A DNA stretch of 64,000 bases from Bacteroidales bacterium (GTDB lineage: Bacteria > Bacteroidota > Bacteroidia > Bacteroidales > B18-G4): the NCBI GenBank assembly GCA_018400295.1, contig JAGYMZ010000002.1:104581-168580 (forward strand). Direction: 5' to 3'. The notes under the pieces were generated by a model. It had not been told where the DNA came from. It saw only the letters and a list, made by a program, of their open reading frames with translations, and ran no database searches. The stretch's first letter is position 1, and each line of letters starts with the position of its first letter. The translations under genes were made by a program, and so were the position numbers. Below, one piece after another: positions 37,381 through 47,100 of this stretch.

Positions 37381-38739
37381 TTGGAAGATCCTGATAGTGC
37401 TTCGTTTTTGTTGAATGTGTGCTCTTTCCCGGTCTATGCATGGCTGAAGCCTTTTACCCTGCCGGTTCTTCTGGAATTGATCGCTTTACTTCTGCTTTTG
37501 ACGGGCTCGGCCCTGATATCCGGATCGGAGATTGCCTTTTTTTCCCTGAACCCGCCCCATATGAAGGAATTGAGAGATCAACCAGAAGGGCGGAACAAAC
37601 TGGTCCTTACTTTGCTTGAAAACCCAAAGAAGTTGCTGGCCACCATACTGATATCCAACAATTTCATCAATGTGACACTGGTCATTCTGTCGACATACAT
37701 AGCCAGTGAGCTGTTTGTCATGGGCCCGGTGATTGAATTTGTTGTGCTGGCAATTGTCATCACCACGCTCATACTGTTGTTCGGGGAGGTCCTGCCGAAA
37801 ATGTATGCCACCCGGTTCAGTTTGAAATTTGCTCGTTTTATGTCGCCGGTGATACATTGGCTTTCATGGATTTTCTTTCCTTTGAGCGTCATCCTGGTTC
37901 GGTCTACTTCCTTTATTGATAAGAGGCTGTCGAAGAAAAGGCAGAACATATCCATGAGCGACCTTTCCGATGCCATTGAGATCACTTCGGATGATACCAC
38001 TCCCGAGGATGAGAGGAAAATACTGAAAGGGATCGCGAAATTCGGCGACATCGAAGTAAAGGAGATCATGAAATCCCGGATTGATGTGGTGGCTGTGGAT
38101 ATTCAGACTACTTTTGAAGATCTGCTGAAAGTGATCACCGAATCCGGATATTCCAGGATCCCGGTTTACCAGGAGTCGTTCGACCGGGTCGAGGGCATAC
38201 TGTATGTTAAGGATCTTTTATCCCATCTCGGCAGAGGGGATAAATTCCAGTGGTCCGTGCTTATCCGGGATGCTTTTTTTGTACCGGAAAACAAGAAAAT
38301 TAATGACCTGTTGCAGGAATTCCAGGAGAAGAAGATCCACATGGCTGTTATCGTTGACGAGTACGGGGGCACATCCGGTATCGTAACACTGGAAGATATC
38401 ATTGAAGAGATCGTGGGAGAGATCAGTGATGAGTTTGATACCACAGACGATGAGGTGGCTTTCTCCCGTATCGATGCCCATAATTACATTTTTGAAGGGA
38501 AAACAACCATCAATGATTTTTGTAAGATCGTGGGTATTGAAGGAGATGTTTTTGATGCGGTCAAAGGGGAATCGGATTCCCTCGCCGGACTTATTCTTGA
38601 GATCGAAGGCAAGATCCCTCCCAAGGAAACCGTTGTCAGGTTCCGGAACTTTGATTTTAAGGTTCTGGCAGCAAACGACAGGAGAATTCAAAAGATCAGG
38701 ATAACCATACATGAAGCAAAGGATCAAACGGAACATTAG
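37381..38739 (+). CDS. gldE: Gliding motility-associated protein GldE (CNNM/CBS transporter-like)
   Basis: A 452-residue membrane protein. Four predicted spans occupy the N-terminal CNNM (DUF21) domain (GSALISGSEIAFFSLNPPH). A CBS pair follows (VEGILYVKDLLSHL, HMAVIVDEYGGTSGIVTLED), then a CorC/HlyC C-terminal domain ending near FRNFDFKVLAANDRRIQKI. Relatives bind Mg or Co; GldE supports GldD and gliding/T9SS function. Translation seems to start at TTG (37381), giving MEDPDS, like other GldE N-termini. Its 3' end overlaps gldD by 29 bp. Confidence 0.92.
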   Translation: MEDPDSASFLLNVCSFPVYAWLKPFTLPVLLELIALLLLLTGSALISGSEIAFFSLNPPHMKELRDQPEGRNKLVLTLLENPKKLLATILISNNFINVTLVILSTYIASELFVMGPVIEFVVLAIVITTLILLFGEVLPKMYATRFSLKFARFMSPVIHWLSWIFFPLSVILVRSTSFIDKRLSKKRQNISMSDLSDAIEITSDDTTPEDERKILKGIAKFGDIEVKEIMKSRIDVVAVDIQTTFEDLLKVITESGYSRIPVYQESFDRVEGILYVKDLLSHLGRGDKFQWSVLIRDAFFVPENKKINDLLQEFQEKKIHMAVIVDEYGGTSGIVTLEDIIEEIVGEISDEFDTTDDEVAFSRIDAHNYIFEGKTTINDFCKIVGIEGDVFDAVKGESDSLAGLILEIEGKIPPKETVVRFRNFDFKVLAANDRRIQKIRITIHEAKDQTEH

Positions 38740-39316
38740 TGCAACCATGGTTGTAATGCTTTTTCTTTCCACGGTTATTTTCTCCTGTGGACGCGATAAC
38801 CCTGTGCCCAAACCCCGGGGATACTTCCGTATAGACCTTCCGGAAAGAAATTACCGTACCTTTGACACGAATTTCCCTTATCGCTTTGAGTATCCGGTAT
38901 ATACACGCATTTCCGGTGATCCGCATGCCCCGGAAGAGCCATACTGGATCAATGTCGATTTCCCACGCTTTGCTGGCAGACTGCATCTTAGCTATAAAGA
39001 AGTAAACGATACCAACCTGGTCCATTACCTGGAGGATTCCAGGAATTTTGTCATGAAACATATTCCCAAAGCCACTTCCATAAACGACAGCCTGATCATG
39101 GACCGGGAAAAGGAAAAATTCGGATTGGTCTATGAGATATACGGGCCCGGCGTGGCTTCACCTTATCAGTTCTTTTTAACCGACAGCGCAAGGCATTTTC
39201 TCAGGGGCGCATTGTATTTCAATGTGGTCCCGAATAACGATTCCCTCCGGCCGGTGATTGATTTTATCCATAAGGATATCATACACCTGATCAGAACATT
39301 CGAATGGACTGAATAA
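38711..39316 (+). CDS. gldD: Gliding motility lipoprotein GldD
   Basis: A 201-residue lipoprotein. The signal peptide ends in VIFSC and the conserved PKPRGYFRIDLPERNYRTFD segment follows directly, typical of GldD. Family members are required for gliding and T9SS function in Flavobacterium; many non-gliding Bacteroidota keep them for secretion. The gene starts inside the 3' end of gldE. The presence of gldE-gldD agrees with the four T9SS cargo proteins in this window. Confidence 0.95.
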   Translation: MKQRIKRNISATMVVMLFLSTVIFSCGRDNPVPKPRGYFRIDLPERNYRTFDTNFPYRFEYPVYTRISGDPHAPEEPYWINVDFPRFAGRLHLSYKEVNDTNLVHYLEDSRNFVMKHIPKATSINDSLIMDREKEKFGLVYEIYGPGVASPYQFFLTDSARHFLRGALYFNVVPNNDSLRPVIDFIHKDIIHLIRTFEWTE

Positions 39317-39437
39317 GTTTGGTCCCGGTGGCAACCAAATGCATGCTGTTTCTGTCCTCCTTATATACCTCCCGGCCTTGTTACAGGATTGTAAGCGCAC
39401 ATATTGGGTTTATAGAGCCAGTCTGTGCATTTCTTAA

Positions 39438-39445
39438 TATATTTG
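39438..39445 (+). promoter_or_regulatory. -7 box of the T9SS carboxypeptidase gene
   Basis: TATATTTG lies 31 bp before the ATG at 39477; no good -33 box. Confidence 0.5.
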
Positions 39446-39476
39446 TGCATCCATAATTTAACCAAACAACATAACA

Positions 39477-41921
39477 ATGAACCTACAAACCTGCTATCCG
39501 AATGATGTGTCCATGGCCCGGGCACCCCGGCTTCAACCAGGGCCGGTTATCCGTAACTGCCTGACGAATTTTTCAATCCGGTTTTTTGGGATATTCATTA
39601 TCCTGATCATGATTGCAGCCGCCGGACATGCACAGGATAATATTTACGCCCGTGTTAAATTTCAGACCAACCCGGCTGAGTTCAATGCGCTTCTTCGCGC
39701 TGGCCTTCCGCTGGATGATGCCAGCATATCCCGGTCCTATGAAGTGATCGCCGAATTGTCCGATCGCGATATTCAGGTCCTTACAGAAAAAGGCATTTCT
39801 CACACGGTCCTTATTTCCGACCTTTCCCGTTTCTATGTGGAACGGAACGAGGCATACCGGAATTATAGTATTGAACGGGATGTTTCCAGCGAATATCCCG
39901 TACCGGAGGATTTTGAACTGGGCAGTATGGGGGGGTTTTGCACCCATGCCGAAATGATCGCCCATCTGGATAATATGTATTCAAAGTATCCCGGCCTCAT
40001 CACGGAAAAGGCCGTTGCAGGAACAACCCTGGAAGGCAGGGAAATATACTGGGTTAAGATCTCCGATAATCCTAACCAGGCGGAAGATGAGCCGGAAATA
40101 TTTTATAATGGCATGCACCATGCCCGCGAACCTATTGGTATGCAGCTGTTGCTTTATTACATGTATTACCTGCTTGAGAATTACGATACCGATGAAGAGG
40201 TTCAGTACCTGGTCAATAACCGGGAGATGTATTTCATCCCGGTTGTCAATGTGGACGGATATATATACAATGAATCCACCAATCCCAACGGGGGCGGTAT
40301 GTGGAGAAAGACACGCCGGGACAACGGCAACGGGTCATACGGTGTGGACGCCAACCGGAATTACGGGTATATGTGGGGATATGATAACTCAGGATCCTCG
40401 CCCGACCCCTGGGATGAAACCTATCGCGGCCCTTATGAATTTTCAGAACCGTGTGTCCAAACGCTCCGGGATTTCTGTATTGACCATGCGTTCGGTATCA
40501 CCTTGAATTATCATTCCTACAGTAATTTGTTACTTTACCCATGGGGATACATACCGGATCCATGTCCCGATGATGAAGTATTCCAAACCTGGTCGGTACA
40601 CATGACCAGGGATAACGGATATACATACGGGCCGGGGAGCACTACCATATATCCGAGCAATGGCGGCTCGGACGATTGGATGTACGGGGAGCAGGAAGAA
40701 AAGGAGCTGATCTATGCCTATACTCCCGAAGTAGGGAACAGCAATGATGGTTTCTGGCCGTCTGTCGGCCGAATTGTCCCGCTGTGCCAGGAAAATATGC
40801 TTGCCAATTTCCTGGCTGCCCATTTTACGGGTGCTTATGCGACCGTGGAAGACCAGTCTCCTCCGGCACTGGAGGAATTGGACGGCAACATTGATTTTAT
40901 GATCCAACGGTTGGGCCTTCAGGATGAGGCAACCTATACCGTATCCCTCGATCCTTTGTCGCCTGAAATCCTTGCCGTTGGTGATCCGGTTGCGTTTGAC
41001 CAGCTGGAATTGCTGGAGGAAAGCAACGGAAGCATATCCTATACGCTCGACCCGGCAATTCAAAGTGGAACGGTTGTTGAATTCCTGCTCAGCCTGGATA
41101 ACGGGACCTATGCTTTTACCGATACTTTGAGAAAAGCATTCGGGGAGCAGGAGATCATTTTCGAAGATGATGGCAACAATATGGAAAACTGGACATCGGT
41201 TCACTGGAACATCACTTCAGAAGCATACCATTCCGCTCCCTTTTCCATCACGGATTCCCCCAATGGGAACTACAACAGCTATACCAATAGCTCGGTGACC
41301 ACCATCCAGGAAATCGACCTGGGGGATGCCGTATCGGCGGTACTGAATTTCTGGGCCCGCTGGGACATAGAAGCCGGATGGGATTATGCACAGGTGAAGG
41401 TTTCCACCAACAACGGGGCCACCTGGACCCCACTGGAAGGGAACTACACAAAAACCGGCAACAGCAACCAGGCACCGGGCCAGCCCCTCTACGATGGTAC
41501 CCAGCTTTCCTGGGTAGAGGAGGAGATCAGCCTGGATGATTTCCTCGGGGAACAGATCCTGCTCCGCTTTACCATTATTACAGATGCCTATGTGAATGAA
41601 GACGGGTTTTATTTTGATGACCTGAGCGTTGGTATAATCCCTGGAGGGGGTGTTGGGATGACAGGTCCAGATAAAGCGGATGCGGTTTTTGACATCTATC
41701 CAAATCCCGCCACCCGGCGCATCAACATCAATACTCTTCCCGGCCATGGAGATCCCTATATCCTCGATGTATTCAATGCCCACGGTCAACACCTGGAACA
41801 ATCACAGATCCCTGCAGGTTCAAGCAAACTGGACATCCGTGGCTGGCATCCCGGTGTCTATTATCTGAGAATGCATGCCCCGGGAATGAAAACCGCGGTT
41901 AATAAGCTGGTGGTTTATTGA
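39477..41921 (+). CDS. Secreted M14 zinc carboxypeptidase with T9SS type A sorting domain
   Basis: An 814-residue secreted peptidase. The signal peptide (FFGIFIILIMIAAAGHAQ) follows an unusually long 34-residue leader, so a later start is possible. The M14 domain (about 145-455) has the zinc motif HHAREPIGMQ, the third ligand His in TLNYHSYSNLLLYPWG, and the catalytic Glu in YAYTPEVGNSNDGFWP. Residues ~560-715 are a MAM/jelly-roll-like domain (LNFWARWDIEAGWDYAQVKV). The final ~80 residues are the T9SS sorting domain (FDIYPNPATRRININT). It trims C-terminal residues of extracellular peptides. Confidence 0.92.
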   Translation: MNLQTCYPNDVSMARAPRLQPGPVIRNCLTNFSIRFFGIFIILIMIAAAGHAQDNIYARVKFQTNPAEFNALLRAGLPLDDASISRSYEVIAELSDRDIQVLTEKGISHTVLISDLSRFYVERNEAYRNYSIERDVSSEYPVPEDFELGSMGGFCTHAEMIAHLDNMYSKYPGLITEKAVAGTTLEGREIYWVKISDNPNQAEDEPEIFYNGMHHAREPIGMQLLLYYMYYLLENYDTDEEVQYLVNNREMYFIPVVNVDGYIYNESTNPNGGGMWRKTRRDNGNGSYGVDANRNYGYMWGYDNSGSSPDPWDETYRGPYEFSEPCVQTLRDFCIDHAFGITLNYHSYSNLLLYPWGYIPDPCPDDEVFQTWSVHMTRDNGYTYGPGSTTIYPSNGGSDDWMYGEQEEKELIYAYTPEVGNSNDGFWPSVGRIVPLCQENMLANFLAAHFTGAYATVEDQSPPALEELDGNIDFMIQRLGLQDEATYTVSLDPLSPEILAVGDPVAFDQLELLEESNGSISYTLDPAIQSGTVVEFLLSLDNGTYAFTDTLRKAFGEQEIIFEDDGNNMENWTSVHWNITSEAYHSAPFSITDSPNGNYNSYTNSSVTTIQEIDLGDAVSAVLNFWARWDIEAGWDYAQVKVSTNNGATWTPLEGNYTKTGNSNQAPGQPLYDGTQLSWVEEEISLDDFLGEQILLRFTIITDAYVNEDGFYFDDLSVGIIPGGGVGMTGPDKADAVFDIYPNPATRRININTLPGHGDPYILDVFNAHGQHLEQSQIPAGSSKLDIRGWHPGVYYLRMHAPGMKTAVNKLVVY

Positions 41922-42075
41922 TCCACGCCAATCTCGCGATTGAATTTTTATTTGGCCCATACAACCCTATCGGGATTTAATTCCCCTGTTAAATGACAGG
42001 CCACCGGTGGCTTGCGGCTTTTGGTATTGTGCAGTGTGGACATCCCCTGTTGGACAGGTTTGTTCGGGCTGTCGT

Positions 42076-42633
42076 ATGAATAATTTATTAATCAAAAAGG
42101 AACTGGATATCTCTGTACCCATATGGACCAACGAGGATTTGATCCGGGGTTGCCTCAGGAATGATCAATGCTGTCAAAAAGCCTTGTATGAAAGGTATTG
42201 CGATATTATGTATTCCAAATCATACCGCATTACCGGGGACCGGCACCTGGCCAGTGATGCCCTGCAGGAAGCTTTTATTCAGGTATTCCGGGATATCGGA
42301 CAGCTGAAGGAACCTGCTTCCCTGGGTGCCTGGATAAAAAGCATCGTTGTGCGGTCTGCGCTGAAGACGGTCAGAAAATACAAGGCATTGAAATTTGAGG
42401 AGCTGAAACCCAGTCATACCCGTATCGTCTGGCAGGTGCCTATGAGCGGGGAAGCGCTGGAAAAGGCCATTCTCAGTTTGCCGCCGGGTTACCAGGTGGT
42501 TTTCCTTCTGGTCGAAGTAGAGGGGTACCGTCATCATGAAGTTGCAGAAATGCTTGATATTTCAATAGGGACATCAAAATCCCAGCTTTTTCATGCCAAA
42601 AAAATGCTGAAGGATATACTTAAAGAACACTGA
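42076..42633 (+). CDS. ECF-family RNA polymerase sigma factor
   Basis: A 185-residue sigma-70 family ECF factor. The start at ATG 42076 (MNNLLIKKELDISVP) is preferred to the GTG at 42007. Region 2 includes ALYERYCDIMYSKSYRITGD and DALQEAFIQVFRDI; region 4 has LPPGYQVVFLLVEVEGYRHHEVAEMLDISIGTSKSQLFHAKKML. It directs polymerase to a specific regulon in response to an envelope signal. The next gene starts 2 bp later and carries an anti-sigma-like N-terminus, so it is the likely regulator. Confidence 0.93.
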   Translation: MNNLLIKKELDISVPIWTNEDLIRGCLRNDQCCQKALYERYCDIMYSKSYRITGDRHLASDALQEAFIQVFRDIGQLKEPASLGAWIKSIVVRSALKTVRKYKALKFEELKPSHTRIVWQVPMSGEALEKAILSLPPGYQVVFLLVEVEGYRHHEVAEMLDISIGTSKSQLFHAKKMLKDILKEH

Positions 42634-42635
42634 TC

Positions 42636-44072
42636 GTGGAGTGGAAAGAAGAAAATAGAAGCATACTTGAACAGGGTATCCGGGATCTTCCCCGGCACAA
42701 TGCCCCGGCGGCTGTATGGAATAACCTGGAAATTGAGCTGTTCACTGTTTCTGAAAAGGACTTGCCCAGCCATACCCCTCCTTATTCCACCTGGCAGGGC
42801 ATAGAGCTGGGATTGGCCGGCTTCCGTGAGAAAAAATCATATCCCAGGAAAAGAAGGGTATGGCTTATCGTACTTCCCCTCGTGATCGCTGCAGGTGTTC
42901 TTCTTTTTCTGCACAGGGAAAACCGGTTTGTTCGGGATGGTCTCCCTGTTCGGGTGGAAGAGGGGAATACCCATATCCCCGGCAAACCGGTTCTGGAAAC
43001 CTCCCCGGGTTGGAGCCGCATGAAGCCGGTATCCGTTGCCCTGATCCAGCGGGAAAATCCATATCCCGGAGAAGCCGGGGCTGCGGCTTTTCCTCCCATT
43101 ATCTCCTCAGGGGAAGGCATGCATCTAAGGAAGGGCAATGCAGCATCGTTTACTGCCATCTTTGCCCATGGACCGGATGCCGGCAGTCTGGAAGACAGGG
43201 CAGGCCTGGTTCCCGTTTTGATGAAAAATCTGCCTGCAAACAAGGTATATGCGAACAGCAGATACCTTTTCCCGGAAGGGGACGCCCGCTTGCTGGCCAA
43301 CCCTGACCCGGACGGCAAGGAGGAAGTTTATCTCTCCGGTAAGGACAAATATGAAACATGCCCCGGTTTTACCAGGAATTCCCATTCATTGGCAGGTTTT
43401 TCTGCCGGCTATGGATTTTTTCCCTCCGGGCAGGAAGAAAGCGGGGGCAGCATGGAATACTGGTATGAGCTCAATGCAGGATATACCTACCAAAAAAGCA
43501 GGTTTTATGCCGGGGCAGGCCTGGGGGTCATTTTTTCAGCGGATGAATCGGAAGGGGAATACAGCTATTTAAAGAATGAGCTTATCAATAGCTATGAATA
43601 CGTAGATTCCATTTACATCGACCCGGTTACAGGGAATGTCCACTATTATACCACAAATGTGAATGTCTATGATTCCGTATTGCATGAGGAAACTGTTCCC
43701 ATTTCAACAAGCTATACCTATCTGCAATTGCCTGTGCATGCAGGCATAAACATATGGTCCCCGGGGAAATTCAGTGTCGGGTTTACTGTGGGGGCATCCT
43801 TTATTGCGGAGATGGGCAGGAACGAAAAGGTCCCTGCTTACGACCTGAACGGGGCCCGTCTGCTGAGCGAGGATCGCAGCAGGGTTAAAAGAAACTCCTT
43901 TTATATCAAGGCATTTGCAGGTCCGGACCTGATGTGGAACATTTCGGAAAGGATGAAAGTGTTTTTGGCATCCCGCTTTTCCCTTTTTCCGGAAGGTGTC
44001 TATGCAGAAAGCGCAAAAGGCCGTTCTTTTTCAGTAGGCATCCACGGAGGCGTACGGTTCAGGATCCCCTGA
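42636..44072 (+). CDS. Single-span protein: putative anti-sigma region fused to an outer-membrane beta-barrel-like domain
   Basis: A 478-residue protein starting at GTG 42636, 2 bp after the sigma gene. Residues ~1-68 are cytoplasmic and hold two copies of one short motif, LPRHNAPAAVWNNLEIEL and LPSHTPPYSTWQGIELGL. A membrane span follows (VWLIVLPLVIAAGVLLFL, about 71-88), then a ~160-residue spacer, and from ~260 to the end a beta-rich region like porin-family barrels (YELNAGYTYQKSRFYAGAGLGVIF ... SVGIHGGVRFRIP). The layout suggests an anti-sigma factor with a large periplasmic or outer-membrane sensor. No enzyme motif is present. Function is inferred from position and topology. Confidence 0.7.
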   Translation: MEWKEENRSILEQGIRDLPRHNAPAAVWNNLEIELFTVSEKDLPSHTPPYSTWQGIELGLAGFREKKSYPRKRRVWLIVLPLVIAAGVLLFLHRENRFVRDGLPVRVEEGNTHIPGKPVLETSPGWSRMKPVSVALIQRENPYPGEAGAAAFPPIISSGEGMHLRKGNAASFTAIFAHGPDAGSLEDRAGLVPVLMKNLPANKVYANSRYLFPEGDARLLANPDPDGKEEVYLSGKDKYETCPGFTRNSHSLAGFSAGYGFFPSGQEESGGSMEYWYELNAGYTYQKSRFYAGAGLGVIFSADESEGEYSYLKNELINSYEYVDSIYIDPVTGNVHYYTTNVNVYDSVLHEETVPISTSYTYLQLPVHAGINIWSPGKFSVGFTVGASFIAEMGRNEKVPAYDLNGARLLSEDRSRVKRNSFYIKAFAGPDLMWNISERMKVFLASRFSLFPEGVYAESAKGRSFSVGIHGGVRFRIP

Positions 44073-44084
44073 TGCAACCTTTTC

Positions 44085-44092
44085 TACATTTG
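44085..44092 (+). promoter_or_regulatory. -7 box of the 1195-residue T9SS protein gene
   Basis: TACATTTG lies 47 bp before the ATG at 44140; the -33 box is weak. It could also be a target of the ECF factor encoded upstream. Confidence 0.45.
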
Positions 44093-44139
44093 TCGTCCCT
44101 ATCAGTAAAAGACCAAAAAAAAATTTAAAAATTCGCATT

Positions 44140-47100
44140 ATGAGAAATTTACTCCTCACATTATTCGTTTTCACATGCATTTCCGGTATTTTTTCACAGG
44201 AGGCAGGTCCCCGGGATCGTGCTCCGCAAATCAATACTGACCTGGACCCCCTAACGCGGGATGCATGGGATGTGCAATTCAATTTTCCGGTGGATACGGC
44301 ATATACCCAGACCGGAATAGAAACCGACGGCACATATCTATATTGCGTTGGCTGGAACGATGAACGCATTGTTAAATACGACCTTCAGGGGAATGTCATC
44401 GGGGATTTTACCATACCCGGCGCATACAAGCTGAGGGACCTGGCTTACGACGGGCAGTATTTTTACAGTGGTTTGGGCTTTGAAAACCTAATGCTGGTCA
44501 TGGACTTTACCAATGAGGTACTGGTGGATTCCATACCCCTTTCGTTCAGTTTCCGGGCCATGGCTTATGACCATGACCTGGATGTGTTCTATGCCAATAA
44601 CTGGAGTACGGATATCACCATTTTTGAGGCAGACGGAACCATAGTGGGCAGCATAGATATTGGCGATTGGGAATACAAACAATTTTACGGTTTTGCTTAT
44701 GACGGCTGGTCAGATGATGGTCCGTTTCTATGGGGCTTCAGCCAGGATGGACTGAACGGGAACACCCTGGTACAGATCAAGCTCCCGGAAGGCACTGAAA
44801 CCGGCTTTGTGATGGACCTTACTCCAATGGCCATCGGCAGTCCCTATACACCCCTGGCCGGAGGGTTGTTCACACATGAAAACCTGGTGGGCGAAACCGT
44901 TACCCTGGGCGGGTTGATGCAGAACAATGCAGTATTCGGCCTGGAGCTGGGGGATGCTTTTTGGAACCCGCCCGTGGATTCCTGCTATGGGCCGGTATTC
45001 CTGCATGCTGCATTGAAAGACAGCATGAGCACACAACTGACATGGGGTGCACCCCAATTCGCCGTACTCAATGAAAATTTTGAAGGGGCCCAGTTCCCGC
45101 CCCAGGGCTGGTCTGTGCAATCCCAGGGCAATGGCTGGAAAAACGGCGATACGGTTGTCCATGCCGCATGGGAAGTTCCCCGGTGGGATTCGCATTTTGC
45201 TTACACGGACGATATAGAAAACCCCTCCAATGGTTGTTGCGATTACCTGGTCACCCCGGCTTTGATCATCGACCATACCTATGATTTCTACCTGAAATTC
45301 GAAAGCTATTATAACGGGGCCGCCGGGCATGAAGCATACGTCAAATACAGCCTGGATGACGGAACTAACTGGGAGCTTTTACACACATTGAGCCCGCAAA
45401 ACGAATGGGCCAGCCTGAATATTGACCTTTCTCTGATCCAGGGGGCCGATTCGGCCAACCCCATACGGTTCGCCTTCCACTCCGACGACGGGCAAGGCGA
45501 TGGATCGGGCTGGGTCATTGATAATGTCCTGGTCCATTCCGACAATGTGCTCATTGAACCCAACAGTTACCAGGTATTCAGGGACGGTTCCCAGGTAAAT
45601 TACCGGCCGGTGACCGGCTTGAGCTACCTGGATGAGGAGATCATACCGGGGACCTATGAATATGAAGTCTATGCGATCTATGATTCCTGTTCCCAGTATG
45701 GCGGCCCGGTATACATTGAGATCCCTGACCGTCCGGCACCTCCGCCATACACCGGACCTTGTTTGCCCCCGGAAAACCTGCAGGCCGGGACAGAGCTTAC
45801 AGATGTGTTGTTGAGATGGAATTCCCCAATGGGCTCGATCAGGCAATGGAAAAATGCACCCGAAACGGATCCATTTGCCGAGTTTTCCCCGGAAAGCAAA
45901 AGGATATTGCCTAACCGGGCATCCAGGGAATCCTGGGATGTACAGTTCCAGTTTCCCGTGGCTGTGGGGGGCGGTGAGGCCGGTGTGGAAACCGACGGAA
46001 ATTTCATTTATACATCGGAGTGGAACGGCGATAATATTCATAAATATTCTCTTGACGGGACCCACATGGGAACCTTTTCCTTTCCCCTGAGCGATAATAT
46101 CCGGGATATGGCCTATGTAGAAAGTGAGGGGTATTTTTATGGGACCAACGGTAGCAACCAGATCATTATCATGGATTTTGAAACGCTTTCCTTTATCGGA
46201 AACCTGGTCCTTAGCGCTAATGCCCGGGGGATTGCTTATGACAACGACCTGGATGCCTTTTACGTGAACAATTGGTCAACCGATATTATGCTGATCGACA
46301 GGGAAACGGGGAGCTGGATCTCTTCATTCCCCACCGGGTTGTATGGTAGTTATTACGGTTTTGCATACGATCACTGGACAGACGGTGGACCCTATTTGTG
46401 GGGGTTTTCCCAGGATGGTATCGGATATGCCACCCTGGTGCAGATTGCTCTGCCCTCTGGCCTGGAAACCGGTTTTACAATGGATTTGAGCTTTTTGTCA
46501 ACCAGTGGTACCGGTTTGGCCGGGGGTCTGTATACCCAACCGGATATGGTGCCCGGGACGGTTACCCTGGGTGGGGTGATACAGAATGAAACCATATTCG
46601 GCCTTGAACTGGGCGAAGCTGTCTTTGACCAATTTCTTGAAGGGTATAATGTATACCGCGATGCTTCCCTTTTGAACTCCCTGCCCGTACAGGATACTTT
46701 TTATTTGGATGAAGGGCTTGCCCCAGGGACATACAGCTATGAAGCCACGGCTGTTTATGTGGATTCCCTGGGCGTGCCCGTCTGCGAATCCGAACCGGCC
46801 GGGCCGGTGGAAATTGAAATAAGCAACGGGCTGGTCCTGGGTGGAAATGTCTTTGCAGGGACTTCCAAGCTGGAAGAAGGGTTTGCATATGGGTACCAAT
46901 ATACTGAAGGTGAAGTGGTCAGCGAAACCGTGGCTTTGGTTGACGATTTGGGATATTATTTCTTCTTCCCTTTTTCAAGCAACGATTATTATGTTAAAAT
47001 CAAACCCGCACCTGCTTCGGCTTTTTATGATGATTACATCCCCACATACTATGGGGATGTGATCCACTGGGAGGATGCCGGGCTGATCCAGCTGACATCG

